Positions 1 through 5,221 of a DNA stretch of 5,221 nt are shown here, one piece after another; position 1 is the stretch's first letter, and every line of letters begins with the position of its first letter. This DNA is from Rhizobiaceae bacterium. GTDB taxonomy: Bacteria; Pseudomonadota; Alphaproteobacteria; Rhizobiales; Rhizobiaceae. The stretch lies in assembly GCA_028865845.1 (NCBI GenBank), contig JAGWJK010000398.1, positions 1 through 5,221 of the forward strand. The letters run 5' to 3'. The notes below the pieces were generated by a model. It worked only from the letters and a program-made list of their open reading frames with translations, had not been told where the DNA came from and did not search any database. Position numbers and translations under genes: made by a program.

Positions 1-1498
1 CATTCCAGAAGGCCAGGATCTCAAGATCTACTATCAGGGCGACTGGTTCGACCTCTGCCGTGGCCCGCATATGGCCTCCACCGGCCAGATCGGCACGGCG
101 TTCAAGCTGATGAAGGTGGCTGGAGCTTATTGGCGCGGCGATAGCAACAATCCGATGCTGACCCGCATCTACGGCACCGCCTTTGCGGAACAGGCCGATC
201 TCGACAACTACCTGCATATCCTTGCGGAAGCGGAGAAGCGCGACCATCGCCGTCTCGGCCGCGAAATGGATCTTTTCCATTTCCAGGAAGAGGGTCCCGG
301 TGTCGTCTTCTGGCATGGTAAGGGCTGGCGGATGTTCCAGACGCTGGTGTCCTATATGCGCCGGCGGCTGCAGGGTGACTATCAGGAAGTCAACGCCCCG
401 CAGGTGCTCGACAAGTCGCTTTGGGAAACCTCCGGCCACTGGGGCTGGTATCGCGATAACATGTTCAAGGTAACTGTCGCCGGCGACGAAACCGACGACG
501 ACCGCGTCTTCGCGTTGAAGCCGATGAACTGCCCCGGCCATATCCAGATCTTCAAGCATGGCTTGAAGTCCTACCGCGAACTGCCGATCCGCCTTGCAGA
601 ATTCGGTGCGGTGCATCGTTACGAACCGTCGGGCGCTCTGCATGGCTTGATGCGCGTGCGCGGCTTCACGCAGGACGACGCACACATCTTCTGCACCGAC
701 GAGCAGATGGCGGCCGAGTGCCTGAAGATCAACGATCTCATCCTGTCGGTCTATGAGGATTTCGGCTTCAAGGAGATCGTCGTCAAGCTCTCCACCCGTC
801 CGGACAAGCGCGTCGGCTCCGACGAGCTTTGGGATCGCGCCGAAAGCGTGATGATGGATGTGTTGAAGACCATCGAGGCGCAGTCCGGTGGCCGCATCAA
901 GACTGGTATCCTGCCGGGCGAGGGCGCTTTCTACGGACCGAAGTTCGAATACACGCTCAAGGACGCCATCGGCCGCGAATGGCAGTGCGGCACCACACAG
1001 GTCGACTTCAACCTGCCGGAACGCTTCGGCGCCTTCTATATCGACCAGCATTCGGAAAAAACGCAGCCGGTGATGATCCATCGCGCCATCTGCGGCTCGA
1101 TGGAACGCTTCCTCGGTATTCTGATCGAAAACTTCGCCGGCCACATGCCGCTGTGGGTATCGCCGCAACAGGTTGTCGTCGCGACGATCACCTCGGAAGC
1201 CGACGAATATGGCGAAGAAGTTGCCGAAGCGCTGCGCGAAGCCGGCCTCAATGTCGAGACTGATTTCCGCAACGAGAAGATCAACTACAAGATCCGCGAG
1301 CATTCGGTCACCAAGGTTCCGGTGATCATCGTCTGCGGCAAGAAGGAAGCCGAGGAGCGTTCGGTCAATATTCGCCGCCTCGGCAGCCAGGCGCAGACGG
1401 CCATGTCGCTCGACGAGGCGATTGCCGCACTCGCACTCGAAGCCACTCCGCCGGATGTACTGCGCAAGCGTGAGGCAAAACGAGCCAAAGCCGCCTAG
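1..1498 (+). CDS. thrS: Threonyl-tRNA synthetase, C-terminal 498 residues (5' end outside window)
   Basis: This cytoplasmic class II synthetase charges tRNA-Thr with threonine using ATP. The reading frame is open from base 2 to the TAG at 1496-1498. Fragment residues 17-23 (DLCRGPH) are the end of the editing domain; C19 and H23 match E. coli C182 and H186, so about 163 residues are missing upstream and the full protein would be near 660 aa, normal for the family. The catalytic core follows. The three zinc ligands that bind threonine are all visible: C177 in MNCPGH, H228 in FTQDDAH and H360 in the motif 3 segment [11 protein letters not shown]. The C177-H228 spacing of 51 equals that of E. 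coli. Motif 2 lies around [18 protein letters not shown]. From about residue 383 an anticodon-binding domain runs to a basic Ala/Lys/Arg-rich tail. An acidic insertion (GDETDDD) sits before the zinc cysteine. The gene looks intact; promoter and regulation lie outside the window. Confidence 0.98.
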   Translation, partial: IPEGQDLKIYYQGDWFDLCRGPHMASTGQIGTAFKLMKVAGAYWRGDSNNPMLTRIYGTAFAEQADLDNYLHILAEAEKRDHRRLGREMDLFHFQEEGPGVVFWHGKGWRMFQTLVSYMRRRLQGDYQEVNAPQVLDKSLWETSGHWGWYRDNMFKVTVAGDETDDDRVFALKPMNCPGHIQIFKHGLKSYRELPIRLAEFGAVHRYEPSGALHGLMRVRGFTQDDAHIFCTDEQMAAECLKINDLILSVYEDFGFKEIVVKLSTRPDKRVGSDELWDRAESVMMDVLKTIEAQSGGRIKTGILPGEGAFYGPKFEYTLKDAIGREWQCGTTQVDFNLPERFGAFYIDQHSEKTQPVMIHRAICGSMERFLGILIENFAGHMPLWVSPQQVVVATITSEADEYGEEVAEALREAGLNVETDFRNEKINYKIREHSVTKVPVIIVCGKKEAEERSVNIRRLGSQAQTAMSLDEAIAALALEATPPDVLRKREAKRAKAA

Positions 1499-1513
1499 GT
1501 GCCCTATATCATC

Positions 1514-1542
1514 TCTGACGGCGCGTTCATCGCGCCGTCAGA
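1514..1542 (+). terminator. Probable thrS transcription terminator hairpin
   Basis: A perfect 12-bp inverted repeat (1514-1525 with 1531-1542, TCTGACGGCGCG and its complement) closes a 5-base loop, TTCAT, starting 15 bases after the thrS stop codon. Position and GC-rich stem fit an intrinsic terminator. There is no run of T after the stem on either strand, so it may act weakly, with Rho, or as a 3'-end stabiliser. The stem is seen directly; its role is inferred. Confidence 0.6.
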
Positions 1543-1607
1543 TGACTGACATAAAGCTGCAATATACGTGCCCTGAGATGTGAGGAGCGGGACAGCCCGT
1601 TGCGGAT

Positions 1608-2447
1608 TTGGATTTCAAAGAACTGTCCTATGCCAATGAACGTGACACGCGCATCAAGCGTTGGTTCATTCGGTCCATCGAAGGCCTGTCGGGCCGCGAT
1701 CGCTACGCGCGCCTTTACGATATCTGGCGCAGCGACATCGTCGGCAAGAGCGAACGCGTCTTCGGCAAGATGCTCGACCTCATCGACGTGCGTTTGCGGA
1801 CCGAAGGCGAGTGGCCGCCGCGCGAAGTTCCCGATGCGCCCATCGTCATCGTCGCCAATCATCCTTTCGGCATAGGCGACGGTATTGCCGTGCTTGCTCT
1901 TGCCGAGCAGCTTGGCCGCCCCTTCAAGGTGCTGATCAACAACGAGCTGCTCAAAGTGCCGGAGATGAACGATTATTCGCTTCCGGTTTCCTTCGAGGAA
2001 ACCAAGGAGGCGATGGCGATCAACATGAAGACACGCCACGAGGCCGTGCGGCTGCTCAAAGAAGGCACGACCATCATCGTGTTTCCGGCGGGTGGCGTTG
2101 CCACCGCCAAGAAGGGTTTCGGACGAGCCGAAGACCTGCCCTGGAAGATTTTTCCGGCAAAGCTTATCCAGGCGGCGCGCGCCAGCGTCATTCCGATCTA
2201 TTTCGAGGGACAGAACGGCCGGCTGTTCCATCTCGCCAGCCGCGTCTCCATGACGCTGCGGATTTCACTGCTCATCCGTGAATTCCGTCGCCTTTCCGGC
2301 AGCACCATCACGGCGCATGTCGGTAGACTGATGACCTGGGAGGCCCTTAGCGAAGGCAACGATCGGAAGGATCTGCTGTCGAAGCTCTATGCCGCCGTAT
2401 TCTCGATGGCGCCTCCGAAGAGGGCGCTCCGCAGGAGAGCCAGCTGA
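1608..2447 (+). CDS. PlsC-like lysophospholipid acyltransferase family protein
   Basis: This is a probable acyl-CoA/acyl-ACP dependent acyltransferase acting on a lysolipid at the inner membrane; the actual acceptor is unknown. From the TTG start it is 279 aa. The catalytic block is NHPFGIGDG at residues 84-92, with H85 and D91 as likely catalytic pair (five residues between them rather than the classic four). FPAGG at 159-163 replaces the usual FPEG, and PIYFEGQNGRLF at 196-207 followed by an LR..LLIREFRRLSG segment resembles the acyltransferase domain of 'putative hemolysin' and OlsF-type proteins. No convincing transmembrane helix is seen; the C-terminus is basic. The start is uncertain: the frame is open from 1584, no ATG or GTG lies nearby, and the only good Shine-Dalgarno (GAGGAG, 1582-1587) is 20 bases from this TTG. 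It stands alone after thrS and is convergent with the GNAT gene. Family assignment is solid, substrate is not. Confidence 0.85.
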   Translation: MDFKELSYANERDTRIKRWFIRSIEGLSGRDRYARLYDIWRSDIVGKSERVFGKMLDLIDVRLRTEGEWPPREVPDAPIVIVANHPFGIGDGIAVLALAEQLGRPFKVLINNELLKVPEMNDYSLPVSFEETKEAMAINMKTRHEAVRLLKEGTTIIVFPAGGVATAKKGFGRAEDLPWKIFPAKLIQAARASVIPIYFEGQNGRLFHLASRVSMTLRISLLIREFRRLSGSTITAHVGRLMTWEALSEGNDRKDLLSKLYAAVFSMAPPKRALRRRAS

Positions 2448-2496
2448 TCGTGTCAGCGTCTTAGCGCAAAGCCGCGCCAACCGGTCGGGTCAGCCT

Positions 2497-3054
2497 TTAC
2501 TGCAGCGGATCCTGGGCGATCCGCCCGAACATCCTGAAATCGTGATAGGCGCCCTTGAAGCGGGCTTTCTGCCGCAAGGTTCCTTCATAGCGAAAGCCTG
2601 CTTTTTCGAGCACGCGATCCGAGGCGGTGTTACCCGGAAGCGTCCATGCCTCGATGCGGTTCAATCGAAAGATCTGGTGACCGCATGTGGTGACGGCGGC
2701 GACGGCTTCGGTCATCAGACCTTTGCCCCAAAAATCCGGATGCAGTTCGTAGCCGATCTCGCCGCATTTCCATTTGGCATCGAAGCTGTTGAAGCGGATT
2801 GCGCCGATCAAGCTCTTACACTGCCGATCTTCGATGACCCAGGCGCAGCCCTTGCCGGAGGCGTAAATCTTGGCCATCCATTTGATGGATCGTTCCACCT
2901 GCGCTTTCGTCGGCCCATCCGGCCAGTTCGAAAAGCGCGTGACGGCGGGGATCGATACGATCTCGCGAAAGACGCCGGCATCGTCCGTCACGGGCGCACG
3001 TAACTCCAGGCGGTTTGTGGAGAGGGCCGGAAATGTCGTGGTACTCGATCGCAT
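2497..3054 (-). CDS. GNAT family N-acetyltransferase, RimJ/RimL type
   Basis: This 185-aa cytoplasmic protein should transfer acetyl from acetyl-CoA to an amine, such as a protein N-terminus or a small molecule; the substrate cannot be read from sequence. It shows the RimJ/RimL pattern: an N-terminal 'TNRLELRAPVTDDA' strand (residues 13-26), the acetyl-CoA pyrophosphate-binding motif PDFWGKGLMTEA (106-117), and the late motif NTASDRVLEKAGFRYEGTLR (142-161). Length is typical of the family. I chose the ATG at 3054 because AAGG lies six bases upstream of it; an in-frame TTG at 3072 would add six residues (MGARHR) but has no well-spaced ribosome site. The gene is convergent with the acyltransferase (49-bp gap) and lies 64 bp downstream of the exported repeat-protein gene on the same strand, so read-through from that gene is possible. 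It is not close enough to the ribosomal RimI/J/L proteins for me to name it. Confidence 0.9.
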   Translation of the reverse strand: MRSSTTTFPALSTNRLELRAPVTDDAGVFREIVSIPAVTRFSNWPDGPTKAQVERSIKWMAKIYASGKGCAWVIEDRQCKSLIGAIRFNSFDAKWKCGEIGYELHPDFWGKGLMTEAVAAVTTCGHQIFRLNRIEAWTLPGNTASDRVLEKAGFRYEGTLRQKARFKGAYHDFRMFGRIAQDPLQ

Positions 3055-3060
3055 TCGGTG

Positions 3061-3064
3061 CCTT
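3061..3064 (-). promoter_or_regulatory. Shine-Dalgarno deciding the GNAT start
   Basis: On the minus strand AAGG is followed by six bases and then the ATG at 3054. This spacing favours the ATG over the upstream in-frame TTG at 3072, whose nearest AAGG is only one base away. Confidence 0.5.
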
Positions 3065-3118
3065 GCCCCCAAGCCTTAATTTATCCGGTTGATCCGCGAG
3101 CACCCCCCGCGCCGACCG

Positions 3119-4249
3119 TTAATCCATGCTTTCGCCGTCATCTCCGCCGCCGGGTGCCAGCTGCTCATAGGTCGGCAACGGGTGCTGCTGCTGAATCGTG
3201 GCTCCCGGCTGCTGCGATTGAGGCTGCAAAGTCTGCTGCACCTGCGGTGACGGGTCCGGGATCTGTTGTGCCGGCTGCCGGTCCTCCGCATCCTGCGGCT
3301 GCTGTTCCTTCATCAACACTTCGACGTCGGTATTGGTGCCTGCGACGACGGTGAAGTCACGCTGGTAGATCTTGTCCTTGTTGCGGGCAACGGCGGTGTA
3401 CTGGCCTTCGGCAAGCACCATGGTCGGGAAGGCGCTGACGCTTTCGCCGACGATATCGCCGGCAGCCGTCAGGATTGACCATGCGGTGTCGGCAATGGCC
3501 TCGCCGCCGGCATCCGACACCAACTTGAAAGTGATCTTCGCCGCTTTGTGCTGGATCGTTGCCTCGGTCACCTTACCGGCTTCCACCTGGATATCGGCGC
3601 GGATGACGGCATTGACGGCGCCGTATTCGGAAACGATGTGGTAAGTTCCGGCACTGAGCCCGACCAGCGTATTCGGCTTGACGTCGGACATGACCAGGCC
3701 GCGCGAGCCGTCTTCCTTGGCGTCATTGGAATAGATCGCGAAACTCAGCTCGGCCGGCGGAATGCGCACATCGGAGCCAGAGACCGCGTTCAAAACGATG
3801 CCGCCGGCATCGAGCACCATGGTCTGCTTCTGCGGCGTGCCGCTTTCCGACACCGTCAGCTTCTTGGTGACACCGGCGCGGCCGAAGGAGACATTGACGA
3901 AATAGTCACCGGGCGCGAGATGGAAAGCGGCAGAGCCGCCTTGCGAACTGGCCACCAGCGGCAACTTTCCGTCAGCACCGGGAATAGGGCTGAAAACATA
4001 CCAGGAAAGACCTTGCTGCTGCGGACCGCTGTCCGACGACAGCTTCGCCTCGAGCGATACGTCGTGAAGCGTCTCGGTGGCCGAGTTTTCACCGCCCGGA
4101 GCGACGAAGGCGTTGAGCTTCGGCATCTTGACGCTGCCGTTGAGCTGCTTGAACTCCTGAAAGGCATCTTGCGCGGAAGCCGATGTACTGAAGGTCGCGA
4201 GCACCGCCAGGGCCGTGCCCAATCGGCGAACGGATGAAATGCCTGACAT
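3119..4249 (-). CDS. Exported protein with three beta-rich repeats and a Gln/Pro-rich tail, function unknown
   Basis: I do not recognise this 376-aa protein as a named family. Residues 1-26 form a clear Sec signal peptide: VRR, then a hydrophobic LGTALAVLATF stretch, then ASA before Q27 as a signal peptidase I site, predicting a periplasmic or secreted product. Three related segments follow, about residues 64-146, 150-232 and 236-311. Each ends with an L-x-x-G-x-Y turn (LAPGDY 111-116, LSAGTY 198-203, LAEGQY 279-284) and a strand-rich stretch; segments 1 and 3 also share LSSDSG/LVSDAG and a Trp (W83, W257). This suggests small Ig-like or carboxypeptidase-regulatory-like beta sandwiches (inference). 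Residues 315-363 hold 17 Gln and many Pro, and the end is acidic (GGGDDGESMD). There is no Cys, no lipobox and no membrane anchor after the signal. The start at 4249 gives the signal peptide directly; an in-frame GTG at 4324 would bury it. Upstream GGGA is a weak ribosome site. Confidence 0.85.
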   Translation of the reverse strand: MSGISSVRRLGTALAVLATFSTSASAQDAFQEFKQLNGSVKMPKLNAFVAPGGENSATETLHDVSLEAKLSSDSGPQQQGLSWYVFSPIPGADGKLPLVASSQGGSAAFHLAPGDYFVNVSFGRAGVTKKLTVSESGTPQKQTMVLDAGGIVLNAVSGSDVRIPPAELSFAIYSNDAKEDGSRGLVMSDVKPNTLVGLSAGTYHIVSEYGAVNAVIRADIQVEAGKVTEATIQHKAAKITFKLVSDAGGEAIADTAWSILTAAGDIVGESVSAFPTMVLAEGQYTAVARNKDKIYQRDFTVVAGTNTDVEVLMKEQQPQDAEDRQPAQQIPDPSPQVQQTLQPQSQQPGATIQQQHPLPTYEQLAPGGGDDGESMD

Positions 4250-4359
4250 AAATTCCCAGCCGATTGACTTCCGGTAAAACACAAGCCACTTCAAGACCAA
4301 CGCAGTGGCAAATTCAAGACCCACTTCCTCCCGCGCATGAAAATGAAAGCACTCACTCC
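4250..4359. promoter_or_regulatory. Divergent intergenic region between repeat-protein and nitroreductase genes
   Basis: These 110 bases separate two divergently oriented start codons, so they should hold promoters for both. I could not identify a convincing -35/-10 pair: a TTGACT at 4264-4269 on the + strand has no AT-rich partner at the right distance. The region does carry a spaced direct repeat, listed separately. The promoter role follows from geometry only. Confidence 0.4.
4290..4321. repeat. Two 9-bp direct repeats TTCAAGACC, 23 bp apart
   Basis: TTCAAGACC occurs at 4290-4298 and 4313-4321, start to start 23 bp, roughly two helical turns. CCACTTC also recurs at 4286-4292 and 4321-4327, and CCAACGCAGTGG at 4297-4308, between the two copies, is flanked by an inverted CCA/TGG. 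This could be a regulator-binding site in the divergent promoter region, or chance. Confidence 0.35.
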
Positions 4360-4947
4360 ATGAAAACCGATATCAAGCTGATCGACTATCTCGCGGTCCG
4401 CCGCTCTATTCCGGCGTTTCAGATGACGGAACCGGGTCCGGGCAAGGCGGAGATCGAAGATATCCTGCGTCTCGCATCCCGCGTCCCCGATCACGGCAAA
4501 CTCGCTCCCTGGCGCTTCATCGTCTATCGCGGTGAGGAGCGGGCACTGATCAGTGAGAAGCTCCTGAAGCTCGCGCTGGAAATAAAGCCCGATCTTTCCG
4601 AAGAAATGATCCAGGTCGAGCGCACGCGCCTCACCCGGGCGCCTGTGGTCGTCGCCATCGTCAGCAAGGCGGGGCCGCACGTCAAGATCCCGGAATGGGA
4701 ACAGCTGATGTCGGCCGGTGCGCTGTGCCTCAACCTGCTGATCTCGGCGAATGCCCATGGCTGGGTCTCGAACTGGCTGACCGAGTGGTTCGCGTATGAC
4801 GAACGCGCCTATCCACTGCTCGGCGTGGAGCCGGGCGAGAAAGTCGCGGGCTTTATCCATATCGGCTCGTCCACCTTCCCATCCACCGAGCGCCCACGGC
4901 CGGAATTAACGGAGACCGTCACCTGGGTCGGCGGCGGGGACGCCTGA
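4360..4947 (+). CDS. Nitroreductase family protein, YdjA-like
   Basis: This 195-aa cytoplasmic FMN flavoenzyme should reduce nitroaromatics, quinones or a related electron acceptor with NAD(P)H; the natural substrate is unknown. It aligns by eye with E. coli YdjA, the minimal nitroreductase: RRS at residues 14-16 for the FMN phosphate, [11 protein letters not shown] at 43-53, [13 protein letters not shown] at 109-121 and [11 protein letters not shown] at 160-170. Length fits the short YdjA branch. The ATG at 4360 is chosen because it starts just before the conserved [10 protein letters not shown] helix; a longer in-frame TTG form from 4264 would add a low-complexity, unconserved-looking leader. 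The ribosome site is weak (GAAAG about ten bases upstream). An eight-codon frame at 4337-4363 ends across this start codon. The downstream flavin reductase-like gene overlaps by one base, so the two are very likely one operon. Confidence 0.93.
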   Translation: MKTDIKLIDYLAVRRSIPAFQMTEPGPGKAEIEDILRLASRVPDHGKLAPWRFIVYRGEERALISEKLLKLALEIKPDLSEEMIQVERTRLTRAPVVVAIVSKAGPHVKIPEWEQLMSAGALCLNLLISANAHGWVSNWLTEWFAYDERAYPLLGVEPGEKVAGFIHIGSSTFPSTERPRPELTETVTWVGGGDA

Positions 4948-5221
4948 TGTTCTACACCACCGATACCAACCATCACGGGCTGTCGCATGATCCGTTCAAG
5001 GCCATCGTCGCCCCACGACCGATCGGCTGGATCGGTAGCAAGGGCGGGGATGGTTCGATCAACCTCTCGCCCTATTCCTTCTTCAATGCCGTCAGCGACC
5101 AGCCGAAGCTGGTGATGTTTTCATCCGCCGGCCGCAAGGACAGCGTGCGCAATGTCGAGGAGACCGGTGTTTTCACGGCCAATCTCGTCAGCCGCCATCT
5201 CATTGAGAAAATGAACCATTC
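4947..5221 (+). CDS. Flavin reductase-like (FMN-binding split barrel) protein, N-terminal 91 residues
   Basis: The frame starts at the ATG overlapping the nitroreductase stop (TGATG) and runs off the right edge after 91 whole codons. GGGGA at 4936-4940, six bases before the ATG, is a good ribosome site. The visible part shows the hallmark of the flavin reductase-like / DIM6-NTAB family: FKAIVAPRPIGWIG at residues 17-30, then INLSPYSFFNAV at 38-49, followed by a P..V.FSS strand and a KDS.RN segment around 67-72 that in relatives contacts flavin. Members bind FMN in a split barrel and either reduce free flavin for a partner oxygenase or act as flavoproteins of unknown role. Translational coupling with the nitroreductase points to a shared flavin-dependent reaction. 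About half of the protein is probably missing, so subgroup and function cannot be decided. Confidence 0.9.
   Translation, partial: MFYTTDTNHHGLSHDPFKAIVAPRPIGWIGSKGGDGSINLSPYSFFNAVSDQPKLVMFSSAGRKDSVRNVEETGVFTANLVSRHLIEKMNH

Noticed and set aside
1527..2231. Long open frame on the - strand opposite the acyltransferase (234 codons)
   Set aside because: It is the antisense shadow of a gene with clear acyltransferase motifs; the translation has no recognisable motif and no supporting ribosome site.
2505..2524. Hairpin GCGGATC-CTGGGC-GATCCGC as a terminator between convergent genes
   Set aside because: The stem is only 7 bp, lies inside the GNAT coding end, and no T run follows on either strand. 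A second 5-bp stem at 2443-2457 is even weaker.
2389..3003. Plus-strand open frame opposite the GNAT gene
   Set aside because: It overlaps the acyltransferase 3' end and the GNAT gene carries the family motifs; no domain is visible in this frame.
3548..4237. Long + strand open frame opposite the exported repeat protein
   Set aside because: The minus-strand frame has a signal peptide and internal repeats, while this one is His/Arg/Asp-rich without any domain pattern; typical antisense shadow in GC-rich DNA.
4264..4292. TTGACT as a -35 box for the nitroreductase
   Set aside because: At 17-bp spacing the matching hexamer is CACTTC, which does not resemble a -10 element.
4250..4324. Longer 401-residue form of the exported protein starting with GTG at 4324
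   Set aside because: It would put 25 residues ahead of a textbook signal peptide that begins exactly at the ATG at 4249.
4291..4860. Minus-strand open frame opposite the nitroreductase
   Set aside because: The + strand encodes an unmistakable nitroreductase; the opposite translation shows no motif and would collide with the divergent promoter region.

Overview
The window looks like a piece of alphaproteobacterial chromosome, most probably from a Rhizobium/Agrobacterium-type organism. It is GC-rich with a strong G/C preference at third codon positions. The visible threonyl-tRNA synthetase carries a small acidic insertion before its zinc cysteine that E. coli ThrS lacks. The gene mix of housekeeping, acyltransferase, GNAT and flavoenzyme genes is typical of rhizobial core genome. 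The species cannot be fixed from the sequence alone.

Layout: (1) 1-1498, + strand: the C-terminal three quarters of thrS, entering from the left edge. (2) 1499-1607: a short intergenic stretch with a perfect 12-bp hairpin, probably the end of the thrS transcript. (3) 1608-2447, + strand: a PlsC-like lysophospholipid acyltransferase of the NHPFG/FPAGG type, whose exact start is uncertain. (4) 2497-3054, - strand: a RimJ/RimL-type GNAT acetyltransferase, convergent with the acyltransferase. (5) 3119-4249, - strand: an exported protein of unknown function built from three similar beta-rich repeats and a Gln/Pro-rich tail. It lies 64 bp upstream of the GNAT gene on the same strand. (6) 4250-4359: a 110-bp divergent intergenic region holding a spaced 9-bp direct repeat. 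(7) 4360-4947, + strand: a YdjA-like nitroreductase, followed with a one-base overlap by (8) 4947 to the right edge, the start of a flavin reductase-like (FMN-binding) protein.

The nitroreductase and flavin reductase-like genes form a translationally coupled pair and probably share a flavin redox task. The exported repeat protein and the GNAT gene may be co-transcribed. The remaining genes look functionally independent. No mobile element, CRISPR array, tRNA or rRNA is visible, and no break or frameshift was found in any gene. The least understood element is the exported triple-repeat protein. I did not find convincing evidence of a new multi-gene system.
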